Below, in pieces: positions 16,460-23,942 of a DNA stretch of 42,335 bases (the stretch's first letter is position 1; each line of letters opens with the position of its first letter). The notes beneath the pieces are model-generated. The model saw only the letters and a list, made by a program, of their open reading frames with translations, did not search any database and was not told the origin of the DNA. The DNA is from Caldibacillus debilis DSM 16016. GTDB taxonomy: Bacteria > Bacillota > Bacilli > Bacillales > Caldibacillaceae. Made by a program: the position numbers and the translations under genes. The stretch lies in NCBI RefSeq assembly GCF_000383875.1, contig NZ_KB912890.1, positions 189-42,523 of the forward strand. Direction: 5' to 3'.

Positions 16460-17430
16460 ACATCGGCGTCATCAGTTTTGCCCACATGCATGCCTACAGT
16501 TATGCTTCCGCACTGAAAAAACTTCCCGGCGTACGGCTTTCGGCCGTTTACGATGATGAGGAAGAACGGGGAAAGAAAGCCGCGGAAATGTTTGGCGCGG
16601 CTTATGATCGGGATCTGGAACGATTTTTGGACCGGGATTTGCAGGCCGTCATCGTGTGCTCGGAAAACAGCAGGCACCGTTATTTTGTGGAGGAAGCGGC
16701 CAAGGCAAAGAAACATATTTTGTGCGAGAAACCGATCGCGACCAACTTGGAAGACGCCCGGGCGATGATCGATGTTTGCGAAAAGAACGGGGTTATTCTG
16801 CAAATTGCCTTCCCCGTGCGCTTTTTGGAACCGATCGCCCGGCTGAAAAAAATGATTCAAGAACATCGATTCGGCGAGATCATCGCGATCCGCACGACCA
16901 ACCGCGGGCAAAATCCCGGCGGGTGGTTTACCGATAAACGCTATTCCGGCGGAGGAGCGGTCATCGATCATACGGTCCATATGGTGGATATCATGCGCTG
17001 GTATTTGGGCAAAGAGGTGAAAGAGGTGTATGCCCAAGCGGGCACGGTCTTTGGCGCCCGGGGCATCGATGATGCGGGATTATTGACGCTGACCTTTGAA
17101 AACGGTGTCGTCGCTTCCCATGACGCCAGCTGGTCGAGAAACAAAAATTTTCCCACATGGGGAGACGTGACGATTGAAGTGTTGGGCACCGAAGGCCGCG
17201 CGGTTGTAGATGCCTTCAAGGAACATGTGGAGGTTTTCTCGGACCGGGGGAAGCCCCTCATCCGCGATTTCTACGGTTTTGATATGGATTATGGGCTGAT
17301 CCGGGATTTCGTCCAATGCGTCCGTGAAGGAAGGGAGCCGTCCATCACCGGTTATGACGGGCTGAAGGCCGTGGAAGTGGCCCTGGCGGCTTATGAATCG
17401 GCAGCGAAAAAGGCGCCGGTGCTTCTTTGA
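16456..17430 (+). CDS. Gfo/Idh/MocA-family oxidoreductase 3
   Basis: 324 residues. The dinucleotide-binding loop is unusual, GVISFAHMHAYSYASAL instead of GxGxxG, which marks a distinct subgroup. The EKP motif is at 91-93 (CEKPIATNLEDARAM), and the substrate domain has NPGGWFTDKRYSGGGAV and IDHTVHMVDIMRWYLG. ATG 16456 overlaps the stop of the preceding gene, with GGGGGAGAAGGG just upstream. Its 3' end is partly duplicated downstream (see 17475-17495). Coupling to the Rossmann-less protein suggests the two act together. The substrate is unknown, though the GGWFT loop shared with the other two copies hints at similar ligands. Confidence 0.87.
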   Translation: MNIGVISFAHMHAYSYASALKKLPGVRLSAVYDDEEERGKKAAEMFGAAYDRDLERFLDRDLQAVIVCSENSRHRYFVEEAAKAKKHILCEKPIATNLEDARAMIDVCEKNGVILQIAFPVRFLEPIARLKKMIQEHRFGEIIAIRTTNRGQNPGGWFTDKRYSGGGAVIDHTVHMVDIMRWYLGKEVKEVYAQAGTVFGARGIDDAGLLTLTFENGVVASHDASWSRNKNFPTWGDVTIEVLGTEGRAVVDAFKEHVEVFSDRGKPLIRDFYGFDMDYGLIRDFVQCVREGREPSITGYDGLKAVEVALAAYESAAKKAPVLL

Positions 17431-17495
17431 GGTACGGTTTTTGGATATGGTCGGGATCCCGAATGCGGCCAGCCGGCGCCGGTGCTTCTTTGAGG
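17412..17495 (+). repeat. 21-base direct repeat duplicating a gene end
   Basis: A 21-base word covering the last codons and stop of oxidoreductase 3 (17412-17432) recurs exactly at 17475-17495, an offset of 63 bases. Sequence just upstream is also related (GAATCGGCAGC versus GAATGCGGCCAGC). It looks like the remnant of a second oxidoreductase gene end, left by a duplication or deletion between paralogues. Confidence 0.7.
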
Positions 17496-17882
17496 CGCGG
17501 GCTTCCCGAAAGGAGAACGGTTCCGATTAGATCGCCGCGCCGCAATGGTGGTCCCGCCGGCGGCGGTTTTTTCGAAAGGGAACGGGTTCGGTGCTTTGCG
17601 GATATTCCGAAGGCGGATCAAGTGTTTATCAAATGATTTTCTCAAATGGGCGCCGGCAGATTTTCAAGGCTGATTCTCCGAAGCGCGCCTCGGAAACCCC
17701 GCCGGCGCTTCCTAAGGAAGCGGAATCGCCAAGAATGAGGGTTTTATCGGGAAGGCGCCGGCCTATCCAAAAAGGTTCCACGTCCTGCGGGGCTGAACCT
17801 CCCTCAGGGAGGATGCGAACGAAAAGGAGATCCGGCAAACTGCCGGAAACAAGGAGAAAAAGAAAAGAGGTGGGGATCAAGG
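17431..17882 (+). other. Gene-free spacer with repeat and terminator
   Basis: 452 bases between oxidoreductase 3 and the SDR gene, with no supported gene. It holds the duplicated gene end (17475-17495), a terminator candidate (17554-17572) and, near its end, a good AAAGAGGTGGGG ribosome binding site for the next gene. No clear promoter was found for the following pair. Confidence 0.45.
17554..17572 (+). terminator. Short GC-rich intrinsic terminator
   Basis: CCGCC (17554-17558) pairs with GGCGG (17562-17566) around GGC, followed by TTTTTT. It would end or reduce transcription after the oxidoreductase block. Confidence 0.5.
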
Positions 17883-18899
17883 ATGCGGACTTTGGAAGAA
17901 CTGGAACAACGGATGACGGCTCCATCCGGGCGGCTGATTGAAGATATGAAAAAAATAGACGGGGACATGATGATCTTAGGCGTCGGCGGGAAGATGGGGC
18001 CAAGTCTTGCGAAGCTGGCGAAAAACGCGATCGATGCCGCGGGATTGAAGAAAAGGGTGATCGGCGTTTCCCGCTTTTCCGACCAGGCTTTACGGGAAGA
18101 GCTTGAAGCGTGCGGCATTGAGACCGTGGCCTGCGATCTGTTGAATGAGGAGGATTTGAAGAAGCTTCCAAAGGCGAAAAATGTGATCTACATGGCGGGA
18201 ACCAAATTCGGCACCGTCGGGAACGAACATTATACGTGGGCCATGAACAGTTATTTGCCCGGGAGGGTGGCGGAACAATTGCCCGATTCCCGTTTTGTCG
18301 TTTTTTCGACCGGCAACGTTTATCCGCTGACCCCGGTGAAACTCGGCGGATCGACGGAGGCCGATCCGCCTTCGCCGATCGGTGAATACGCCCAATCCTG
18401 CCTGGGAAGGGAAAGGATCTTTGAGCATTTTTCCAAAAAAAGGGGAATCCCGGTATTAATCTTCCGGTTAAATTATGCGATCGATCTGCGGTACGGGGTG
18501 CTTTTGGAAATCGCCTCTTCGGTTTTCCGGGAAAAGCCGATCGATTTAACGATGGGGCATGTCAACGTGATTTGGCAGGGGGATGCGAATGAATATGCCC
18601 TCCGTTCCCTTTTGCACTGCAAAAGCCCGGCCAATATTTTAAATGTGACGGGTCCGGAGCTCATCTCCGTCCGCCGGGTGGCGCTGGAATTCGGCAAACG
18701 GTTCGGGAAGAAACCGGTATTCGTCAATGAGGAAGCGGACACCGCCTTATTGAGCAACGCGGGCAAATGTTTTCAGCTGTTCGGCTACCCGTCCGTTTCC
18801 TTATATCAAATGATCGATTGGGTGAGCGAGTGGGTGCAGGAAGGCGGCCCGACCCTCGCCAAGCCGACCCGTTTCCAGGAAAGGGGAGGTGCCTTTTAA
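17883..18899 (+). CDS. NAD-dependent epimerase/dehydratase-like SDR with altered catalytic motif
   Basis: 338 residues, extended short-chain dehydrogenase fold. The dinucleotide motif is GVGGKMG at 33-39, and FSTGNVYP matches the strand before the active-site serine region. The catalytic Tyr is Y169, but the lysine of YxxxK is replaced: the motif reads YAQSC, with Cys173. Without that lysine ordinary SDR chemistry would be impaired, so it may be a modified isomerase or a binding protein. The C-terminal half (NVTGPELISVRRVALEFG) is the usual substrate domain. ATG 17883 follows AAAGAGGTGGGG. Its TAA stop overlaps the next ATG by one base (TAATG), so it is translationally coupled to the DapA-family gene. 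Confidence 0.78.
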   Translation: MRTLEELEQRMTAPSGRLIEDMKKIDGDMMILGVGGKMGPSLAKLAKNAIDAAGLKKRVIGVSRFSDQALREELEACGIETVACDLLNEEDLKKLPKAKNVIYMAGTKFGTVGNEHYTWAMNSYLPGRVAEQLPDSRFVVFSTGNVYPLTPVKLGGSTEADPPSPIGEYAQSCLGRERIFEHFSKKRGIPVLIFRLNYAIDLRYGVLLEIASSVFREKPIDLTMGHVNVIWQGDANEYALRSLLHCKSPANILNVTGPELISVRRVALEFGKRFGKKPVFVNEEADTALLSNAGKCFQLFGYPSVSLYQMIDWVSEWVQEGGPTLAKPTRFQERGGAF

Positions 18900-19954
18900 T
18901 GGCGGCCGTTTTGCAGAAAGAATTGCTCCGGCATTTGCAGGAAGGCACGGTGATTCCCGCCCACCCGCTCGCCTTAACGGAAAGGAAGGAATTGGATGCG
19001 GAAAGCCAAAAACGGCTGACAAGGTATTATATCCGCGCGGGAGCGGGCGGGATTGCCGTCGGGGTGCACACGACCCAATTCGAGATCCGCGACCCGAAAT
19101 ACAATTTGTTCGAAAAGGTTTTGGCCCTTGCGGCGGAAGCGGTCGAAGAAGAGGGGGTCAAACGGCCTTTTTTGAAAATTGCGGGCATTTGCGGGGAGAC
19201 GAAACAGGCGGTCCGGGAAGCGGAAATCGCGAAAAGTTTCGGCTATCACCTCGGCCTGGTCAGTTTGGGCGGTTTGAACCATTACAGCGAACGGGATCTT
19301 GTCCGGCACGTGAAGGAAATCTCCCGGATCCTTCCCGTCTTCGGTTTTTATCTGCAGCCCGCGGTGGGCGGCCGGTCGTTGAGCTATGAATTTTGGCGGG
19401 AAGCCGCGGAAATCGAGAATCTGTACGCCATCAAAATCGCACCGTTCAACCGTTACCAAACCCTCGATGTGGTCCGGGCCGTCTGCGCGTCGGAAAGGCG
19501 CGGGGACATCGCCTTATATACCGGGAACGACGATCATATCCTATTGGATTTATTGACGACCTTCCGCTTTACCATCGACGGAAAAACGGTGGAAAAGCGG
19601 ATCGTCGGCGGGCTTTTGGGCCAGTGGGCGGTCTGGACTGCCAAAGCCGTGGAGCTGTTGGAAGAAATCAAAAAGATGCGCACGAAAGACGCCATCCCGG
19701 CCGAATATTTGGCGCTGGCCAACGAATTGACCGATGCGAACGGGGCCATTTTTGACGCGAAACACCGTTTTGCCGGATGCATTTCCGGGATCCATGAAGT
19801 ATTGCGCCGGCAAGGATTGCTGAAAACCGCCGTCTGCCTGAGCGAAAAGGAAAAATTGTCTCCCGGCCAAGCGGAAGAAATCGACCGGATTTATCAGATG
19901 TATCCCCATTTGAACGATGATGAATTTGTGAAGAAGTTTTTGGCAAATCAATAA
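18899..19954 (+). CDS. DapA/NAL-superfamily lyase (dihydrodipicolinate synthase family)
   Basis: 351 residues, a class I aldolase TIM-barrel type. The Schiff-base lysine is probably Lys179 in LYAIKIAPFNRYQ, and the catalytic tyrosine Tyr151 in FGFYLQPAVGGR. The N-terminus differs from true DapA: VIPAHPLALTERKELD replaces the usual GxxxALxTPF segment, and an AGAGGIAVGVHTTQFEIRD segment follows. The family cleaves or forms C-C bonds next to a 2-keto acid, so in this sugar locus a retro-aldol step on a keto-deoxy intermediate is plausible (inferred). ATG 18899 overlaps the stop of the SDR gene, with GGGGAGGT about 9 bases upstream. It closes the catabolic locus and is followed by a terminator at 20079-20105. 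Confidence 0.85.
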   Translation: MAAVLQKELLRHLQEGTVIPAHPLALTERKELDAESQKRLTRYYIRAGAGGIAVGVHTTQFEIRDPKYNLFEKVLALAAEAVEEEGVKRPFLKIAGICGETKQAVREAEIAKSFGYHLGLVSLGGLNHYSERDLVRHVKEISRILPVFGFYLQPAVGGRSLSYEFWREAAEIENLYAIKIAPFNRYQTLDVVRAVCASERRGDIALYTGNDDHILLDLLTTFRFTIDGKTVEKRIVGGLLGQWAVWTAKAVELLEEIKKMRTKDAIPAEYLALANELTDANGAIFDAKHRFAGCISGIHEVLRRQGLLKTAVCLSEKEKLSPGQAEEIDRIYQMYPHLNDDEFVKKFLANQ

Positions 19955-20078
19955 AGTCCCGCGCGACTTGATAAAATGGGCCCATGGCGCGGCTGCCAGG
20001 AAGCGGCCCGCCGGAAAATTCTTTTTGGCCGCAGCCGGGAGAGGATAGCGGCGGAAAAGCGGAAATTCCTATGATCGG

Positions 20079-20105
20079 AAGGGGCGGATGTGCAACCGCC
20101 CTTTT
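20079..20105 (+). terminator. Terminator of the catabolic locus
   Basis: AAGGGGCGG pairs with CCGCCCTTT (one G-T pair) around ATGTGCAA and ends in TTTT. It lies 125 bases after the lyase stop. Confidence 0.6.
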
Positions 20106-20274
20106 CTGCCGTGAATACGGCAAAGGGGAATGTCGGCGGCGATCCGAAAAACTGAAGGGACCGCCGGCCAATGGACGGATGAAACGAGGTGCCGAGCAAA
20201 TAGAGAAAAGGAAGACATCCTAAAAGGGAGTTCCCGGGTGTCGGGGGGGAAAAACAACGCCGCTTTAAAAAATG

Positions 20275-20317
20275 AAAAAAACGGGCGCCCATAAGCCTAT
20301 GATGCGGGTCAGCCCGT
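20275..20317 (-). terminator. Terminator of the PTS-nanE-rpiR operon
   Basis: On the minus strand ACGGGC pairs with GCCCGT (plus-strand 20312-20317 and 20281-20286), with further pairing possible in the loop, and then runs into TTTTTT. Confidence 0.6.
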
Positions 20318-20337
20318 ACTATTTTCATGTGGAAAGG

Positions 20338-21147
20338 TCAGCCTTTTTTTATGTGGGATTCGGAAGAAATAACAGATATGGTTTCTTCGTAAGTGGTTTT
20401 TCTTGCCGGATCGGCAAGCAGTTTTAAACTGATCAGATCGATGAGATAAAAGGTGCTTAAATCAATCCCCGTAGAAAAATATCCGTTTTTTACCGGATGC
20501 ATCGTCCATAACGTGACATCGGAGGCTTTGGTCAAGGGAGTTTCCCCGTATGCGGTAAAAGAGACAACTTTAACGCCTTTTTTCTTGGCTTTCTCGATCG
20601 ATGTAATCAGATCTTTCGTTTGTCCGGAACGGGAAAAAGCCAAAATCAGATCGTTTTCCGTACACAAGGCGCTCCGGATCAGCATCAAATGGCTGTCCGT
20701 TATCGATTGGGAAGAAAGACCCATCCTGCTCAGGCGGTAATTGAATTCTTGGGCGGCCAGCCCGGAACTGCCCAGCCCGTAAATGTAAATATTTTTCGCT
20801 TCGACAATCAGCCGGATCACTTCCTGGATCTGCTCATTTCCATTTAAGTTTTGGATGTTATCGATCATGTTTTTATAATGGTTTTTTAAAAAAACATGGA
20901 TATCATCATGGCTTTCATATTGCAGTTCCTGGGCCAGCTTCACTTTCAGTTCGACAAAATTCTTGCAGGAAACCTTTTTCGCAAATCTTGTTATGGTAGA
21001 AGTCGAAGTTTTCGTCTTTTTTGCCAATTCTTTAATGTTGCACCGGGTCGCTTCCGCGGGATGGGAAATTAAAAAATTGGCGATACGCTTGTCTTTTTCG
21101 GATAGGGAAGAATATTTCAATTGAATTTCTTTTAAAAGGGTGCTCAT
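20338..21147 (-). CDS. MurR/RpiR-family transcriptional regulator
   Basis: 269 residues. The N-terminal helix-turn-helix of the RpiR family covers about 1-77 (SEKDKRIANFLISHP, NIKELAKKTKTSTSTITRFA). A sugar-phosphate-binding SIS domain covers about 105-240 (IYIYGLGSSGLAAQEF, LILAFSRSGQTKDLI). It senses a phosphosugar, probably ManNAc-6-P or GlcNAc-6-P given its partners. It is the last gene of an operon after the PTS and nanE, so it likely autoregulates through the GTGAAAAATATTTTCAC palindrome at 23450-23466. Repressor action is inferred; some RpiR proteins activate. Confidence 0.9.
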   Translation of the reverse strand: MSTLLKEIQLKYSSLSEKDKRIANFLISHPAEATRCNIKELAKKTKTSTSTITRFAKKVSCKNFVELKVKLAQELQYESHDDIHVFLKNHYKNMIDNIQNLNGNEQIQEVIRLIVEAKNIYIYGLGSSGLAAQEFNYRLSRMGLSSQSITDSHLMLIRSALCTENDLILAFSRSGQTKDLITSIEKAKKKGVKVVSFTAYGETPLTKASDVTLWTMHPVKNGYFSTGIDLSTFYLIDLISLKLLADPARKTTYEETISVISSESHIKKG

Positions 21148-21203
21148 TACAGGCTCCTTTCCACAATCCTTAAACTTCCTGCAAAAAAATCCGCCCCGAT
21201 CAA

Positions 21204-21908
21204 TTAGTTGTCCATCCGGAGATTTTTAATCGAATTCACAAAACGTTGCGTGATCAACTGGGGCCTGGTGATGGCACCGCCGACGACGACGGCGTGGGCG
21301 CCCAAGGAAATGGCTTTCGCGGCCATTTCCGGGGTAATGATGTTTCCCTCGGCGATAACGGGGATGCGGATTTCCTTCAACAATAATTTCAGGAATGAAA
21401 AATCATCGTCATAAATATGTTTCCCGGAAGTTTCTTTCGTGTAACCGTAAAGGGTTGTGGAGATGCAGTCGAAACCCAGCTGTTCTGCTTGCAAAGCGTC
21501 TTCCAAACCGGAGACGTCCGCCATCAATTTGACTTCGGGCGCTTTTTCCCGCGCATAGGCCACTAAATCTGCAAGTGAAACTCCCCCCGGTCTTTTCCGC
21601 AACGTCGCGTCTAATGCAATCATATCACATTTTGCCGCAAATAACTCATCCATTTCTTTTTTTGTCGGTGTTATAAAAACTTCGCTGTCGGGGTAATTCC
21701 TTTTTACGATGCCGATAATGGGGAGCGGCACCTCTTTTTTTATAGCCATGATGTCTTCTTTGCTGTTGGCCCTTATTGCGGCCGCACCCCCTTGGAATGC
21801 GGCCAGTGCCATTTTCGACATGATGTAGGAACTGTGCAGCGGTTCATCCTCGAGGGCTTGGCACGAGACAATAAGGGAATTTTTGATTTGATTTAGCAAT
21901 CTACTCAC
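21204..21908 (-). CDS. nanE: N-acetylmannosamine-6-phosphate 2-epimerase NanE
   Basis: 234 residues, a TIM barrel. It converts ManNAc-6-P to GlcNAc-6-P in the cytoplasm. Family marks are GGAAAIRANSKEDI, the catalytic-lysine segment IGIVKRNYPDSEVFITPT, DMIALDATLRKRPGG, CISTTLYGYTKET and IAEGNI followed by HAVVVGGAITRP. It begins with GTG 21908, eight bases inside the end of the PTS gene (the stop TAG lies within GTGAGTAG), so it is translationally coupled. With a PTS in front and no sialic acid lyase or ManNAc kinase nearby, the ManNAc-6-P probably comes directly from PTS uptake of ManNAc, not from sialic acid. Confidence 0.93.
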   Translation of the reverse strand: MSRLLNQIKNSLIVSCQALEDEPLHSSYIMSKMALAAFQGGAAAIRANSKEDIMAIKKEVPLPIIGIVKRNYPDSEVFITPTKKEMDELFAAKCDMIALDATLRKRPGGVSLADLVAYAREKAPEVKLMADVSGLEDALQAEQLGFDCISTTLYGYTKETSGKHIYDDDFSFLKLLLKEIRIPVIAEGNIITPEMAAKAISLGAHAVVVGGAITRPQLITQRFVNSIKNLRMDN

Positions 21909-23433
21909 CTACAATTTCGGAAATTTCATTTTTGATGATCGTCACCTGAGGTCCGTATATAATTTGGATTCCTTTTCCTTTCATCAATACCCCTTTTGCC
22001 CCGGTCTTCTTCAACAGTTCTTCATTGACGGCACCGGGGTCGTTGACCGTCACCCGCAGACGTGTGGCGCAGCAGTCGACGTTCACCAAATTTTCCTTGC
22101 CGCCCAACGCGTCGATGATCCTTTGGGCCCTTTCGGCCGAACCGGTGACGATAGTTGTTTCTTCATCGTCTTCCCGCCCCGGGGTTTTTAAATCGAATTT
22201 TTTGATAAAGAAAGAGAACAGGAAATAGTAGACGAAAAACCAAGGAATTCCGATTAACGGAACGATCATCCAGTTGGTTTTATCATTCCCTTGGAGAATG
22301 CCGAACAGGATAAAATCGATGAAGCCGCCGGAAAAGGTTTGCCCGATGGTGATCTGGAAAATATGGGCCATCATGAAAGCCAAACCGTCTAAAAAGGCGT
22401 GCAAAACATAAAGGAACGGTGCGATAAACAGGAATGAGAATTCGATCGGTTCCGTAATCCCGGTCAGGAAAGACGTCAAAGCGGCCGATCCCATCAATCC
22501 TGCGACCACTTTCTTCTTTTCCGGTTTTGCCGTTTTATAAATGGCATAAGCCGCCCCGATTAAACCGAACATCATCGTAATGAATCTTCCGGACATGAAG
22601 CGGGAAGTTCCGATGTAAAATTTTTCGGTATCCGGATCAGCCAGCTGGGCGAAAAAGATACGTTGCGTCCCTTCGACAAGATTGCCGTCGATGATCATGG
22701 AACCGCCCAAACTCGTCGTCCAGAAAGGCATATAAAAGATGTGATGAAGGCCGAAGGGGCCAAGCAGACGGAGGACGAAACCGTAGATCAATGTCCCGAC
22801 ATAACCGGTCGCTTCCACAATTCCTCCCATTTTATAGATGCCGGACTGGACAAATGGCCATACGATAAACATGACCGCACCCAACAGGATGGCGGCAAAG
22901 GAAGAAATGATCGGGACGAATCGTGAACCGCTGAAAAATCCCAAAAATTGGGGGAGCTGTTTTTTATTATAACGATTATGAAGCCATGCCACCAAAATAC
23001 CGCAAATTACACCTCCGAATACCCCTGTTTCGAGGGAATGAATGCCGAGGACGGACCCTTGACCGACAGATGCGGGATTTTCTGTATTCACTTGTCCGGT
23101 GATGGTTAACAGGGCGGAGATCGTCGCATTCATGACAAGGAAACCGAGCATTCCCGCAAGTCCGGCCGTTCCTTTGTCAGTTTTGGCTAATCCCACCGCC
23201 ACACCGATGGCAAAAAGAATGGCGAGGTTGGCAAAGATGATATTTCCGGCACTGGACATGATGGTAAAGATCCCTTGGAGCCATGCGATATCCAAAAACG
23301 GATAGGCCTTAACCGTATTCGGATTGGACAGGGCTCCTCCAATTCCCAATAATAACCCTGCCGCAGGCAATACGGCAATAGGAAGCATAAACGACTTCCC
23401 GAATTGCTGGGCTTTCTCGAAGAAACTATTCAT
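21901..23433 (-). CDS. PTS EIICB permease, glucose/GlcNAc-type, probable amino-sugar transporter
   Basis: 510 residues. An N-terminal EIIC domain of the glucose superfamily (LPIAVLPAAGLLLGIGGAL, GLHHIFYMPFW, LTGITEPIEFSFLFIAP) is followed by a charged linker and a C-terminal EIIB domain. The phosphorylated cysteine is Cys455 in NVDCCATRLRV (compare the NxDxCxTRLR pattern). No EIIA domain is present, so one must be supplied in trans. ATG 23433 has GGGGGT 7 bases upstream; the longer frame to 23469 runs into the operator. The tight link to nanE suggests N-acetylmannosamine as substrate, but the residues alone would also allow GlcNAc, glucose or maltose. Confidence 0.9.
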   Translation of the reverse strand: MNSFFEKAQQFGKSFMLPIAVLPAAGLLLGIGGALSNPNTVKAYPFLDIAWLQGIFTIMSSAGNIIFANLAILFAIGVAVGLAKTDKGTAGLAGMLGFLVMNATISALLTITGQVNTENPASVGQGSVLGIHSLETGVFGGVICGILVAWLHNRYNKKQLPQFLGFFSGSRFVPIISSFAAILLGAVMFIVWPFVQSGIYKMGGIVEATGYVGTLIYGFVLRLLGPFGLHHIFYMPFWTTSLGGSMIIDGNLVEGTQRIFFAQLADPDTEKFYIGTSRFMSGRFITMMFGLIGAAYAIYKTAKPEKKKVVAGLMGSAALTSFLTGITEPIEFSFLFIAPFLYVLHAFLDGLAFMMAHIFQITIGQTFSGGFIDFILFGILQGNDKTNWMIVPLIGIPWFFVYYFLFSFFIKKFDLKTPGREDDEETTIVTGSAERAQRIIDALGGKENLVNVDCCATRLRVTVNDPGAVNEELLKKTGAKGVLMKGKGIQIIYGPQVTIIKNEISEIVGE

Positions 23434-23449
23434 CAAAATACCCCCTGTT

Positions 23450-23466
23450 GTGAAAAATATTTTCAC
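23450..23466. promoter_or_regulatory. Palindromic operator of the PTS-nanE-rpiR operon
   Basis: GTGAAAAATATTTTCAC: 7-base arms GTGAAAA and TTTTCAC around ATA. It covers the expected transcription start, just downstream of the -10 box. AT-rich TGAAA...TTTCA palindromes are typical RpiR-family sites. Confidence 0.6.
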
Positions 23467-23472
23467 CAATAT

Positions 23473-23500
23473 TTTATACTATGTCTGCAAACGAATACAA
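23473..23500 (-). promoter_or_regulatory. SigA-type promoter of the PTS operon
   Basis: On the minus strand TTGTAT (plus 23495-23500) and TATAAA (plus 23473-23478) are 16 bases apart. The operator begins 6 bases downstream. Confidence 0.55.
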
Positions 23501-23894
23501 GACAGGTTTTGAATTTTATGAGAATATTTTTTAAAAGGCTCTGATAAATGTTATTGGTGATTTATTCTGCAAATGAAATGCTATAGAATCGGCGATATTC
23601 CTTCGGAAACACAGCCGGATGGGACCCGCCCGATGAGGTGCGAGCGGGGGCTCCGGTGTGATCCACGGAAAGAAAGCTGGATGTATCAACGATCAACAAT
23701 GGAGATAAACAGTGCCGTTTTTTTGGAAATATGGGAAGGGATATAAGGAGATTCATGGACAGAAAAGCATGAAGGCTATTATAAAACCCATGGAATTCTG
23801 TTGAGTAAAGCGCAGAGATTCGTTAGAATGGAAAAGTTTTCTGATCAATTTATCTTGGCAGGAATTTCATTTATACCTGGATAACAGGAACCCG

Positions 23895-23932
23895 AAAAAA
23901 GGGAGGACGGATTTTTTCGGAATCGTCCTCCC
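23895..23932 (-). terminator. Intrinsic terminator of glcD-glcF
   Basis: GGGAGGACG and CGTCCTCCC (plus 23901-23909 and 23924-23932) form a perfect 9-bp stem. On the minus strand it runs into TTTTTT, 10 bases after the glcF stop. Confidence 0.85.
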
Positions 23933-23942
23933 ATTGATGTGA

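Larger units (their letters stand above)
19955..20337. other. Convergent intergenic region with two terminators
   Basis: 383 bases between convergent genes, with no supported gene. It contains the plus-strand terminator at 20079-20105 and the minus-strand terminator at 20275-20317. Confidence 0.55.
23434..23942. other. Gene-free region between PTS and glcF
   Basis: 509 bases. The end near 23434-23500 is the PTS promoter and operator. The end near 23895-23932 is the glcF terminator. The middle (about 23560-23880) holds no convincing gene; a 64-codon minus frame at 23562-23756 has no recognised homology or strong ribosome binding site and could be a remnant. Confidence 0.45.

Noticed and set aside
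23562-23756. 64-codon minus-strand frame as a gene remnant
   Set aside because: No ribosome binding site and no recognisable family; kept only as a possible remnant.
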